Positions 22,070 through 32,144 of a stretch of DNA of 64,000 nucleotides are shown here, one piece after another. Below the pieces are notes generated by a model. It saw only the letters and a program-made list of their open reading frames with translations, was not told the DNA's origin and did not search any database. Both the position numbers and the translations under genes were made by a program. Position 1 is the first letter of the stretch. Every line of letters starts with the position of its first letter. Origin of the DNA: Xiphydria camelus (taxonomy: Eukaryota; Arthropoda; Insecta; Hymenoptera; Xiphydriidae); contig OY783192.1 of the NCBI GenBank assembly GCA_963678675.1, positions 20,659,674-20,723,673 on the forward strand, in the 5' to 3' direction.

Positions 22070-23565
22070 TTAGCGAGCCCCCTCTCCTCCACCTCTCCCA
22101 GAGATGTCCCCCTGAGATGAGGCAGAAGACCGGCCAGCCAGAGTCCCTTGGAGAGTCCTCTGGACTCCCTTCCGGGTCTCCTCCCGGCCAGTCTTCATCA
22201 ACGCGCGTAGCTTAGAGGGTCTCCCCTTTGGCCTACGGGCACCACCCATCCTCTGGGGCGGATTCGGTGCCCCACCCGCGGACTCCGAGGGTCCGTCCCC
22301 GGAGGTCTCCGTGGTAGGATCCCGCTCCGCAACATCGCACGAAGGGCCGGATGTCAAGACAGAGCCGGACCCCCGAGCGAAAACTGGCCCAAGGGCCCTC
22401 TGATCCTCCCCCGCACCCCCTCTCGTAACCTTCGATGATACTTTGGCAGCTGTGGAAGAAGCCTCGCGATCCTCTCGGGCACCAGACTGAGCCTCTCTAA
22501 AGAGTACCCGTCCGATACCTAGATGAGCCGCTAGTCCCCTCTCCTTTAGCCGCTTCAGTGACATGGCGTCCACTCCTAAGGAGAGTTGGACAGAGCGCTG
22601 ATCAACCTTCCTGTCCCACACCCTCCAAAGTTTTGTGTGAAGACCGGGATTCTACCTCTTTAGTCTCCCCAAGATGACGCCGGTATCCTCCGGGATACCC
22701 GGGACAACCAGCGTCATCTTGCTGAGTCTAGGAATGTTCTCCCCCTCCAACAATCTCAGAGAGGCATCCCTCCAAGGCCTTAAGGTTGGGACCGTGGCCC
22801 TCAACCATGTTTTTTCCGCCTCTGATGGGCAAAGAATCACCAGGAGCCGTTGTTCGAGCCTGTACCCGTCGAAGCATGGGATCTCCGCCTCATGGGCAAG
22901 GAGTCCATAGCTCGTCCGAGCGCCAGCCCGTATCAAGTCCCTCTGTCGTTGGTCGAAGGCGGCCTCCGGATAGCCGAACGGTGCGATTGCCACCCTGCTG
23001 CTCCTCGCAGCCGCCTCCCCATAGGAAGTAGGATTCGGAAAAAACCTACCTCTCTTGGGTTTATTTGTCACGTCGGAGGGGGGGGGGTACAATCCGACGG
23101 CCAAGCCCTTTTCCAGGTCTCGTCGTTGATCCCCTCTGAAGGTGCGTTTTGTCGCCCGTCGATAAAGGGTTGCCCACTGACTGAGCCTCCCTCATCAATG
23201 GACGCTACCACCATCCCTAATATCGCCTCCGGGTTTGGCGTCGGAAAAGACCCGAGCCCGACCAATTTGGCCATGCGAGCCTTCATCCTCGCCACTCCCG
23301 AGCGATTCTTCCTCTTCCGTTTGAGAACCGAGGCCTCAGAGGGAACAGCAGAAGCTTTATCCCTCCCGGCCTTAGGTTCCTCGGTTCCGGTTAAGGACAG
23401 GCAACTGTCCGCCAATGAGGCCAGAGTCCCATCGCCTTCCAGAACCCTCCGTTCATCCGTCCCCATTGCAACGAGTGGAGTTGCCTCCGAGGAGGCCTCC
23501 CCGCCAGTATAAGGGGCCGTCCATAACGGCGCACCGCACCTCGCACCGCACATAGCCTCGCCCAT
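22070..23565 (-). pseudogene. LINE ORF1 (Gag-like, DUF4780-like)
   Basis: Three frames in sequence: 23,565-23,068, 23,104-22,652 and 22,621-22,070. The middle one has the LINE Gag pattern of an acidic/aromatic core followed by EKTWLRATVPTLRPW and MTLVVPGIPEDTGVILGRLK, resembling DUF4780 domains of arthropod LINE ORF1 proteins. A stop separates GRLKR from NPGLHTKLWRVWDRK, which clearly continues the same domain. The N-terminal and C-terminal parts are low-complexity (Gly/Ser/Arg/Glu). This would be the RNA-binding particle protein. It is broken by a frameshift near 23,080 (a G9 run) and the stop near 22,652. Confidence 0.72.
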
Positions 23566-23721
23566 AGCATGGAGCAGTGCTCATAGTGACGCCTCGCATC
23601 TAGTCTAGCCGTTCAGTCATACTAAAGTCATTCTAACAGGAACTATAACCCACTTGTCTCTAACAAATTACAGAATCATCGTTCGGTTTAGAATAAGTGA
23701 CAGCAAAGCTACATAGTTATA

Positions 23722-24126
23722 CCGGGTGTTCTCAAACCTCTGACCCAGAGAAAAACCCTATGTTCATTAAAAAATTACGGACACAATGCAATTGATTTGA
23801 TTGAAATCCGTTAAGAACTTGCGGAGAAATTAATTATTAAAAAGTAATTCATATTTTGAATTTATTCGGCATTGATGACGTCATATCAAGGCTCATGAAG
23901 ATAATGTTTATAATAACGATAGCAAATGCGATTATCTTAATTGATACATTGATTAATTGATATATGACATCATCAATTCCGAATACATTCAAAACATTGA
24001 TTACTGTTTAATAATTAATTTCTCCGTAAATTCTTAACGGATTTCAATAAAATCAATTGCATTATGTCCGTAATTTTTTAATGAACATAGGGTTTTCCTC
24101 TGGGTCAGAGGTTTGACAACATCCTG
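23722..24126. mobile_element. Palindromic MITE, 405 bp, TA target duplication
   Basis: The termini CCGGGTGTTCTCAAACCTCTG and CAGAGGTTTGACAACATCCTG are flanked by TA on both sides (23,720-23,721 and 24,127-24,128). The arms pair nearly throughout, apart from a small central asymmetry. Related ends are seen in the MITE at 17,816. Confidence 0.85.
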
Positions 24127-24718
24127 TATATATTAAACTGTATTAAGCCATTGTATACCTTGAAATTAAAAAATCCTTTTTCTTTAATTTTTTAACCTTC
24201 CAGCGGAAGATGAGATTTCACCTCCGTGAACTGTCTCTCATTCAGAAGTCAACACTGTTCCTACATGTAATCATAGCAAACTAAAAACAAATTATCAATT
24301 TTAGGGATATTTATGAAGTAAATAGAATAATGTTTAATTGCAACCACTGAAATGAATGACCTACTATCAAAATAAGCAAAAACTACTCGATATCAGGCAC
24401 TTATGTGAAGGAGCAGCGAAAGTACAATTTATTACCCGACTACCGGGAGAGGTTCCATCATTTAACAACCGAAAAAAAATAAAAACGGCGGGTCCAACGG
24501 GCGTGGTGTAAATAGAACACCCAGTCTAGCGACAGTGACACGCGTCGGGGTACCTCGAGTCGAAAGCGAAGAGCCACTCGACCGCGTGCTCAAATTTCAG
24601 GAGCCTCGCGGGAGGGCACGGAAACCCTCTGCCTTTCGCTCTCCTCGGAAGAAGTGCAGACCCGCAATAAATTCAACTATTGCGGTGCACATGCACTTGT
24701 CCGGAGACGGCACCAATC
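24127..24718. other. Gene-free; contains dispersed repeat R1 fragment
   Basis: At 24,567-24,625 is the block CTCGACCGCGTGCTCAAATTTCAGGAGCCTCGC with GGAGGGCACGGAAACC, shared with 13,810-13,860. The rest is AT-rich with nothing recognised. Confidence 0.6.
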
Positions 24719-25662
24719 GGACGAAAAAACATTACCTGAATTTTTTCAGATTTTTTTCACGCGCCGTTAATGGTATAAATCGATTTGAAAAATAAATTTT
24801 AACTTTAAAGTTTCAAGTACCTATAAATGCAAATTTTTGTTTTTTTCTCAATTTTTCAAAGAAAATATATAAAAATTTTTAAGTGACATTAAAAGGCAAC
24901 TTCTTACAAGAAAGTGAAAAAAACACCAGAAAATATTTATTTCGCCAATGCGACAGTCGATTTTTCTTAAAAAAATTCAGTACATTTGAAATCAATAAAA
25001 ACTGTGTAGAAAAAAATGTGGTAGTGGAAGGGCCATTTCTTCATGAAGAAAAAAATTGTTCTTAAGTTTTTTGTCTTAAAAAAATTTTTTTCATCAGAAA
25101 TGTTCTTTATGCTTCTATGCATCTATGCATAGAAACATAAAGAACATTTTCGGATTTTTAAAAAAATGTTTAAGAGAAAAAACTTAAAAAGAATTCGTTT
25201 AAAAATCAGAAAATTTTCATTATCCTTCTATGCATAGATGCATAGAAGGATACATGACAGTATGATTAAAAAAATTTTTTTAAGAGAAAAACTTAAAAAC
25301 AATTTTTTTCTTCATGAAGAAATGGCCCTCCCACTACCAAATTTTTTTCTGCACAGTTTTTATTGATTTCAAATGTACTGAATTTTTTTAAGAAAAATCG
25401 AGACTGTCGTATTGGCGGAATAAATATTTTCTAGTGTTTTTTTCACTTTTTTGTAAGAAAATGCCATTTAATGTCACTTAAAATTTTTTATATATTTTTT
25501 TTGAAAAATTGAGAAAAAAACAAAAATTGTCATGTATACAAAGTTGTTTATGAGATTAATAGTATACTTGAAATTTTAAAGTTAAAATTTATTTTTCAAA
25601 TTGATGTATACCATTAACGGCGCCTGAAAAAAATCTAAAAAATTAGGTAATGCTTTTTCATC
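24719..25662. mobile_element. Very AT-rich palindrome, about 940 bp
   Basis: The outer arms GACGAAAAAACATTACCTGA and AGGTAATGCTTTTTCATC start a palindrome that continues inward through GCGCCGTTAATGG, CGCCAATGCGACAGTCG and GTAGTGGAAGGGCC blocks. Two nested smaller palindromes of TCTATGCATAGATGCATAG type lie near the centre (about 25,110-25,250). The right arm has a small insertion near 25,530-25,560. It is a non-autonomous foldback element. Confidence 0.75.
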
Positions 25663-25770
25663 AAGTATGACTATGTAAATAAAAATCAGATTTTTTTGAG
25701 ACCCTCATGAAAAAGGTGGCTGTCTTGACAGAGAATGCCCCATATGGTAATTTAGATTAGAAGTAGCAGA

Positions 25771-26061
25771 GTGCCTCTGCAACCTGGGGTCAAAGAAGGA
25801 GAAAAAAAAAGTGGAAGACCATCAAATGACACTCAACAATTAATTGATGAAAAAATAAAAAGAGGGCCAGCAGCTCGTATCCCTCCAATGAATATTAGAA
25901 ACGACGAAGCAAGTCATTGGATAAAATACTCGTACGATTCCTCAAGACAAAGGTGCAAGTTTCCTACTTGCAAAGGGTTTACCCATTTCAAATGTGACAA
26001 ATGTAGAGTGTTTTTGTGCCTCACAAAAGGCAAAAATTGTTTTAGATTATTTCATTCTTAA
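25771..26061 (+). pseudogene. C-terminal fragment of a piggyBac-like transposase
   Basis: The last 45 codons read RCKFPTCKGFTHFKCDKCRV followed by a CL...NCFRLFH end. This spacing of cysteines and a final Phe-His matches the C-terminal cysteine-rich domain of piggyBac (DDE_Tnp_1_7) proteins, which helps bind the transposon ends. The N-terminal 50 residues include SGRPSNDTQQ, also common just before that domain. No catalytic DDD core is present upstream. The remnant ends in AT-rich sequence at about 26,200. Confidence 0.65.
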
Positions 26062-26337
26062 TTTGTTCTGTAATGTTGCAAATATGCAACATAATTAGTT
26101 TTGTTAACAGTTGCATGCTGTAGTTAATATGCAGTAATTTGTTTTTTGTTTCAATAGGCGTTAAAATTTAATAAACATTTTTAATAATATTTTTCACTAA
26201 TCAGATATATAATCGAATACGAAAAATAATGTTTTCATTTATTTAAAAAAAATCATGCAATGATACGACGGAGCACTGGGAGATGTGCGATGCTCGAGGC
26301 TCGAAGAAATACCAAGCTCTATTTCTTGCGCGAGGGC

Positions 26338-26484
26338 GATGGTACCATGCCATGTGCGAGGCGAAGGGCCCTACGCCGTTATGGACGGGCCCATCTTTTT
26401 CCACACGCGCCTATTTACCTCGCCTGTACCAGGCTAAGTGCGGTGCGAGGGTCGGTGCGAGGTGCGGGGCGCCGTTATGGACGC
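26338..26484. repeat. Two tandem copies of a GC-rich terminal repeat
   Basis: GCGAGGCGAAGGGCCCTACGCCGTTATGGACGGGCCC and GGTGCGAGGTGCGGGGCGCCGTTATGGACGCCC lie about 90 bp apart in the same orientation and match the inverted sequence at 23,514. Confidence 0.6.
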
Positions 26485-27165
26485 CCACTTATTCTTTTCT
26501 TTCTGTGCTCCTGCTCCAGACGGAAAGCCTTCTCTCCACTGTCCTCTTCTTCCAGACTCGATCCTGGGATCCAATTTCCTTCGTTGCGATGCCTTTTGTA
26601 CCTCGCCTTGACTTGTTTTTCTTTCAGTTTCGCTTTTTCTCCTATTACCGCTAACTTCTTTCGGGCCTCCCTCTCTTCTTGCGTAAGGTCGATGCCGGTG
26701 AAGATCCTTCGCTCTCTCCGCTTGTTCTTCCTTTTCATGACCTCCACCTTTTCTTCACAATTTTCCTTGATGCTTGTGGAGAACTCTTTTTCCAACTTCA
26801 TGCGCTTCTTTCCCTCTCGAACTTCAAGGCCTTTTCCTAACCTCCGTGCTCTTCCTCTCCAACGTCTCCGCCTTCATTTCCCCTTTCTCCGCTCCTATTT
26901 TCAGCTCTTCTATCGGTTTCACCAAAATCTCCTTCATCTCCTTCAGCTCCTTCATTAATTCCCTTTTTATGTCCTGAAACTGCACCTTAATCCGCTCTGA
27001 GATTTCATTCCAAACTGCTATCAGATTTTTGTCCATCCGGCTGTCTTCCGCCTCGTTTTTTATTTTCCCAGTCTCTCTCCAGTAGTTGTCCAAATTCTTC
27101 TCACTGCGGTCTTTCTCTCCTAGCCTCTCAACGTTGGATGGTCTACCTCTTTTTACCTTGTTCAT
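26475..27165 (-). pseudogene. Coiled-coil protein remnant (LINE ORF1-like)
   Basis: From 27,165 the frame starts MNKVKRGRPSNVERLGEKDR and gives 113 codons of highly charged, Glu/Lys-rich sequence with heptad-like spacing (EKGEMKAETLERKSTEV), then continues after a frame change as MKLEKEFSTSIKENCEEKVE to 26,475. The coiled-coil plus basic tail with a YKRHRNEGNWIPG segment resembles ORF1 proteins of some insect LINEs. Assignment to a clade is not possible. A GC-rich, charged leader (27,166-27,330) precedes it on the same strand. Confidence 0.4.
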
Positions 27166-27330
27166 TACTGTCTTCTCCCGTTAGTTTCCCTTCCTTCTCC
27201 ACCGCCGGTTTACCGCTTCCCTACCTTACCAACTCTAACCTTTCCGCCGTTGCCTTCCTCTCTCGCCTTTCTTCCTCCTCCACGCTTCATCTAATCTCAC
27301 TTCTAACTTGTCCTTGTTTTTCCTAATTTC

Positions 27331-27560
27331 TATCTTTACCCTCCTTCTTCCAACAAACCCCTATGGCCTATCCTTTAACTCTAGCTCTACACTTTCTGTC
27401 TATTACCTCTATTACTCTTACCCTCTCTTATAACCGCTTTTCCTACAAGTTTTGTCACGACACTTCTAGCACACGTCCACACCACTCGACCTCCTGCAAC
27501 CAAGTCCAAAAAGTTAAAAGTATTTCTAATATAATAATCAAAATGAAGAATATAAATTTC
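27331..27560. other. Pyrimidine-rich, no gene seen
   Basis: The plus strand is rich in C and T, as in the upstream LINE-like leader. No gene or repeat end recognised. Confidence 0.5.
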
Positions 27561-27561
27561 A

Positions 27562-27661
27562 ATACAACCAAACGCACAAACTACCACATGGATGTATCAA
27601 ACATTTTGTCATGACTGCTACTAGAATATAATAATAAAAATTAAGAATATAAATTTCAATA
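27562..27661 (-). repeat. Duplicated 3' end of unrecognised gene copy 2
   Basis: CAACCAAACGCACAAACTACCACATGGATGTATCAAACATTTTGTC at about 27,570 repeats the last codons and early 3' UTR found at 28,580-28,623. It is followed by a second copy of the AAGAATATAAATTTCAATA block (27,642-27,660). A partial tandem duplication of the gene's 3' end preceded the MITE insertion. Confidence 0.7.
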
Positions 27662-28577
27662 GGGTAAGTCCGGGATAGTTGGACCACCGGGATAGACAGA
27701 CCAGTCGAATATTTAGCTGGGTCTGTCACAGCAGCACTGCAGTCGTTGTCTGGAGTTGTTCTTCTTGAGTAGACGGAACCACGCTTAGTTTTGCTCATTA
27801 GTTTCATGTGTTTTAGAAGAAAACTTTGTTTATTTCTTTTCGTGAACTGAAAAATATTTTATACTGGATTTCTCTTTGTCGTGTAGTTAAGTTAGTTTAA
27901 ATGATTTCGACGTAAGATCAATCCTATAATTCAAATGTATACTTGAGTACAATCTTAACCTAAAATGGCGTGCCGGTAGCGTTGATTGTCTGAACGGGAA
28001 GTTGGTCCATCTATCCCCGACAATTAGGATAGATGGACCAATGAAATTGGGATAGTTTGCCTATTTGAAAAACACATAAAGACTGCACAAGATTCAAAAA
28101 TAAATGCGATTACTGTGGGAAGCGAGATTCTCGAAAGAAGATGACTGCGGAATGATTAAATGTTCTGAACCATTTGAAAATAAATCAGGCTACCTATATT
28201 TTTTAAGTATATTGACTATCAAAATTACTTATCCTTTTTCAAATAGTTTATAACTCTAGACTTTGAAATAAACAATGCTTATACCTTTGATAACCTGTAT
28301 TTCTTGCGTTACACCCTGATTTAGTAACGTATACCAGAGGTTTATCAATCTCTAGGAGGTGGTCCATCTAACCCGAGTCTGGGATAGATGGACCACCGAG
28401 TAAAGAAAAAAGAAAAATTCATAACTTCAAGTGTGATCAGTGTAACAGCTGGAGAGGTGCTTACAATTGTTCAAGGTCATATATACATATTATAAAAATA
28501 TATACCAAATCCTAGACATTGCAAAGTTTCGGAAAAAATGACTAAAAAAACATGTTCCAACTATCCCGGACTTACCC
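27662..28577. mobile_element. Non-autonomous DNA element, 916 bp, TA target duplication
   Basis: The ends GGGTAAGTCCGGGATAGTTGGA and TCCAACTATCCCGGACTTACCC are perfect inverted repeats flanked by TA (27,660-27,661 and 28,578-28,579). The word GGATAGATGGACCA or its complement recurs internally at about 28,005, 28,028, 28,360 and 28,384, forming two short hairpins. Repeated subterminal words of this kind often act as transposase-binding sites (inference). No ORF. Confidence 0.85.
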
Positions 28578-28595
28578 TACAACCAAACGCACAAA

Positions 28596-29863
28596 CTACC
28601 ACATGGATGTATTAAACATTTTGTCGCGGCCGCTACTAGTAGACGCACCTACATTTACATTATCGTCATCATCACTTGAAGATGACTGAACTTTCTTTCT
28701 GTTTTTAAATTCCGTCAGTTGCTCAAAGCCGAAAGACCGTTTTGGCACTCTAACAATTTCGGCGACTTTCATGTATGCTAATGACTCTACGTTAAAGTCT
28801 AAACTAAAACCACTTTTGGTAATTTTAAATCCTTTCACCGAAATCATGAAAGCTGCGTGCATGTATGATGGTACTATCAACTTCTTCCATTTTGACGGAT
28901 TGATCGTTTTACCAATAATCTCTGCTAAACTCACATGTATCTGGCTGGGAACGTTCAAAGTGTTTTCTGCACGTATACCAAAGATACCGGGTGTGGTTTG
29001 ACCATTTATGTTTTTGGTTGCAGTAATTAGTTTCGTTCGTAATGTCTTCAATGATTCTTTGATATCCACAATGCCAAAGCGCTCTATAGCAGAACGAAAC
29101 TGTTGACTTGCAGCTAAACATTTCATATCATTGACGAATCTCTCCAAGAAAGCTAACATCATCGCTTTACTTTCAGCGTTCCATGAATGCTGAATAGTCG
29201 GGACTAACAATGTAACCCGATGTCGTGGCTGTAACGCTCTAATGTCATGAATCGTCGATCTATAAAAGTATTCCTCGGAGATAGCGATGAAAACCCCGTA
29301 CGCGTTAGTTACTGCGAATAACAACGGAGGTTTCTTATAATTGAATTAAAAAAATTTGCCTTATTGATAGCACTTTTCCGAGACTTGTAGTTCATGTCCT
29401 GCACTTCAGCGGCGATGCGAATAGGATGACAATCTGCTAAAGATCTCTTGTAACGCTCATAAAAGTTATCCAATTCAAGTGCATCAAACAATGTGCCTAT
29501 AACACATGAAATTAAAAATTAAGAACTATTCAACGGGTTAATTATTTTCTTAACATTACCTGATGGTGGTTTAACCATATAAGGAGTCTTGCCAATGTCA
29601 TTATGCTCGGCCTCATCGGATGATGACGAAACATCCGGAAAAAATGTGCTTATCGGTAATTGACGATTCGGCGATGGTGGAACAGAAGTTCCTCGAACAC
29701 TCTCAGAATCATCGTCGACAGAAGGAGTACTCTCTGGCTTGGAACGTGTACACCGCATTTTCAACTTTTTAGGTTTGGACGAAGGTTGCGGGCTGGAGGC
29801 TGCCATCTCCGTTTGTAAAAAGATTCGCTTGAAAGCAGAATCTTTATCAGTATTCGAAAACAT
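28596..29863 (-). CDS. Unrecognised gene family, copy 2 (at least two exons)
   Basis: Exon 1 (29,863-29,560) encodes a Ser/Pro-rich, basic then acidic N-terminus (MAASSPQPSSKPKKLKMR). It ends at CAG/GTAATG, and a 63-bp intron (29,559-29,497) closes with an AG before GTLFDALELDNFYERYKRSL in the same frame. The body includes TNAYGVFIAISEEY, RHRVTLLVPTIQHSWN, a PGIFG block and KITKSGFSLDFNVESLAYM, then a Ser/Asp-rich tail and a final Trp at 28,596. One frame discontinuity lies at about 29,335-29,375 (a frameshift or an unrecognised intron). It is homologous over its length to the broken gene at 3,433-4,985. It lies 75 bp beyond the Helentron endonuclease frame on the same strand, so it may be cargo of that element or simply its neighbour. 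No family recognised. Confidence 0.6.
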
Positions 29864-29937
29864 TATTATCCAGCACTAAAACTGTTATTCGATATATAGT
29901 CAGTAATTATACACTCATGTTGTCTGCATCTGAGTCA

Positions 29938-30678
29938 CTAGTACACTGCTCCACAAACGGTACAGGCGATACTGCAACTCGAGGTGGCGACGCAGCGATA
30001 GCTGAGTAGCCTGCCTTTTCTGCACAAAGAGTGGGGTGCTGACCGCACTAGCAACGGCGCATGGGTACTAAAATACGATACGTATGGAATAACTTCAACT
30101 TGTTCGTTTCTGTAAAATATTTCATCTATTGACGTGCCATGTCGAGTAGTTATTAAACTTTTAGAAGCCAATGAAACAGAGTAACGATTCTGTAGATACA
30201 TTGTTAATTCTGAACAATTTACGTTATAATTAAAATCACCGCATATAAGTAACGGACTATTATACAAATTTGTAGAATGATTGATAGCAAACATTAATGG
30301 GTACTTAGTAAATCGCATCAACGTACAATCCATTAGTTGCATTACTTGATTTTTCGTTACACCTAGTTTAGCGTAAATAGTTATGAGGTAAAAATGTTTT
30401 CGTTGCTGTGCTCTGTCCTCATATTCTATTCGAACACAACACACGTCGCCGTAAGAAATATTTGTAATATCGTAAGTTATTTCATATCTATTTTCCAATC
30501 GAGAAGTCAAAGTTTCATATATAGCAACTCCTCCAGCTCTATTACGCCCATTATTTTTACGTGCTATACAGCGATAGCCGACAACATCAACTGGCGGATC
30601 TTTATCTTGCATCCAAGTTTCGGACATGGAAAGTAATGAGGCTTTTGGTAGCACTGGATCATGTAAGACGTCCAACAT
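29938..30678 (-). pseudogene. Helentron C-terminal AP-like endonuclease domain
   Basis: The frame reads through endonuclease/exonuclease/phosphatase motifs: SMSETWMQD (catalytic Glu), RAGGVAIYE, LLICGDFNYNVN (GDFN), TSIDEIFYRN (SIDxIF) and a degenerate final YFSTHAPLL where Ser-Asp-His is expected. An endonuclease fused C-terminally to Rep-Hel defines the Helentron/Helitron2 lineage. The Asp to Thr change in the last motif suggests loss of activity. The last 20-30 codons before the stop at 29,938 no longer resemble the domain. Confidence 0.82.
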
Positions 30679-30784
30679 ATGCGCGTTTAAACTTTGTACG
30701 TTTTAAAATAAACAACCCATGGATACGCGGAATTTATCAAAAAATCTATACATTTGTCGACAATTGTTACTAATCTATGTTTTC

Positions 30785-32138
30785 TCAAACGTTTAAGTTC
30801 GGTTCGCAGAGTCTGGTGATTCTTATTCTTGCTACAAAATGATAGAATTTGTGATCATGTTTCTTATTTGTGAAGAATAAACCTTCGATTGTTTTAGTCC
30901 GAGACATAGCTACATAGACCAATGAAATTTCGTGTGATTTGCAATATTCATAAACTACTTGATCGTACATTCCTCCCTGTGACTTGTGAATACTTATAGC
31001 ATGAGCTGGTACAACAGGAAATTGTTTTCTTCGAACTTTAATAATTTCTGATTTTACGTCTATAATTGCTTCTCTTCGTAAAAGTGGGGTCCATTCCGAG
31101 GATAAGTCTAAAGCATGCGCGTGTGCTGCATACTTTAACCGTAACATTTTACCTGCATTACGATCTGAAAAAAGAAACCATAAACGTAAGATTTCACCAT
31201 TATCATCCATTTCCACGTATTTCAAGTATCCGAATGATCCATTAATCAATCGGTCTGCGTTATCTAAATTTTGCGTAACTATGTATGGACTCTCTATAAT
31301 CAATAATAGTTTTAACGGCATATTCGCAGTGCTAGCAACATCCATTTTTCTCAATTTATCATGCGTTGATTTCAACTGTTGCACGTTCACATAACCTCGC
31401 ACTTCATCTACCTAGTGAAAGGAGAACGTTAGCATCGTTCATGACATCGTAATTGTATTGATCTACGTCCACGTTTTTATGGAACAATCGTATAGCACTG
31501 CGCACATCCATTTGCTCCAATTGCTCAGACCGCCCTTCAATGAAAGACCACTCTATATCGTTAAGTACATCACCATTGCCTATTCTAGTTAAAATGGAGG
31601 AAAACTGAATATCTGATTGTCTCATTACTTCGGTCAATGGATAATAATTTAAATTATGCCACAACATATTATCTTGCAACATGTTAGGTGGTCGAACGTA
31701 GACAGCTCTAGCATTAACGGGCGGTAATTGACGCAAGTCACCATAAAATATTATATTCATACCTCCAAACTGCTGAGTCAGATCGGGGCCCAACGAAAGT
31801 AACCGATCCCCAACTTAAATAAGCATAACTGGACTCATCATACTCACTTCGTCAATTATAACAGTCTTAACTCCAACGAAGTCACATTTCATTGTTTGTA
31901 ACACATCATTCTTTAATGGCAATCGCCGTTTTGTGTTAATGCCGATATTAAATGCTGTGTGAATAGTCGTGCCATTAATATTAACCGCTGCTTTACCAGT
32001 AGTTGCACAAGCAATAAAAGCACATTTACTTATATTATTGCGGGTAGTAAATCTATTCGCAGTTTCCATGAATACTTTTAACACGTAGCTTTGACCCGAT
32101 CCTGAGGGACCAGTAAAAAACACTTGCAATGGCGGCAA
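30785..32138 (-). pseudogene. Helentron PIF1-like helicase domain
   Basis: Successive frames give a superfamily 1 PIF1 helicase. Walker A is VFFTGPSGSGQSYVLK (GKS/T changed to GQS), then KCAFIACATTGKAAVNINGT (motif Ia), KTVIIDEVSMMS (Walker B, DEVSM), NIIFYGDLRQLPPV (motif III), and near the end HAISIHKSQGGMYDQVV and VYVAMSRTKTIEGL (motifs V/VI). Frame breaks lie near 31,810 and 31,400. The Walker A Lys to Gln replacement would abolish ATP binding. In Helitrons this domain unwinds DNA during rolling-circle transposition. Confidence 0.88.
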
Positions 32139-32144
32139 GTCATC
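32139..32144. repeat. Target-site duplication of the Maverick (GTCATC), left
   Basis: GTCATC directly precedes the terminal AGTAGATAAG and is repeated right after CTTATCTACT at 45,627-45,632. Six bases is the standard Maverick/Polinton duplication length. Confidence 0.92.

Larger units (their letters stand above)
19558..23570 (-). mobile_element. LOA/I-type LINE, 5'-truncated and internally deleted
   Basis: The minus strand carries ORF1 (23,565 to 22,070), ORF2 (about 22,011 to 19,645) and a tail ending in repeated ATTAG/CTAAT units at 19,558-19,574. ORF2 has an endonuclease N-terminus and a C-terminal RNase H, an arrangement found in the I/LOA/R1 group. The RT core is largely missing. Several in-frame stops and frame changes make it dead. 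A (TTGGA)n-like run (CCAATCCAATCC on plus) lies inside the RNase H region near 20,035-20,055. Confidence 0.82.
23514..26484. mobile_element. Possible composite element bounded by inverted GGCCGTCCATAACGGCG ends
   Basis: At 23,514-23,560 the sequence GGGCCGTCCATAACGGCGCACCGCACCTCGCACCG appears. Its inverted counterpart ends at 26,484, and another inverted end occurs at about 26,358-26,396. Such ends would define a DNA element of about 2.9 kb holding the MITE at 23,722, the palindrome at 24,719 and the piggyBac tail. The target duplication is not clear, so the three copies may instead be independent repeats. Confidence 0.35.

Noticed and set aside
22850..23512. 220-codon plus-strand frame
   Set aside because: Antisense of LINE ORF1; Pro/Ser-rich with no domain.
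26260..26958. A 232-codon plus-strand frame
   Set aside because: It is the antisense of the coiled-coil protein remnant and of a GC-rich repeat. The composition is low-complexity.
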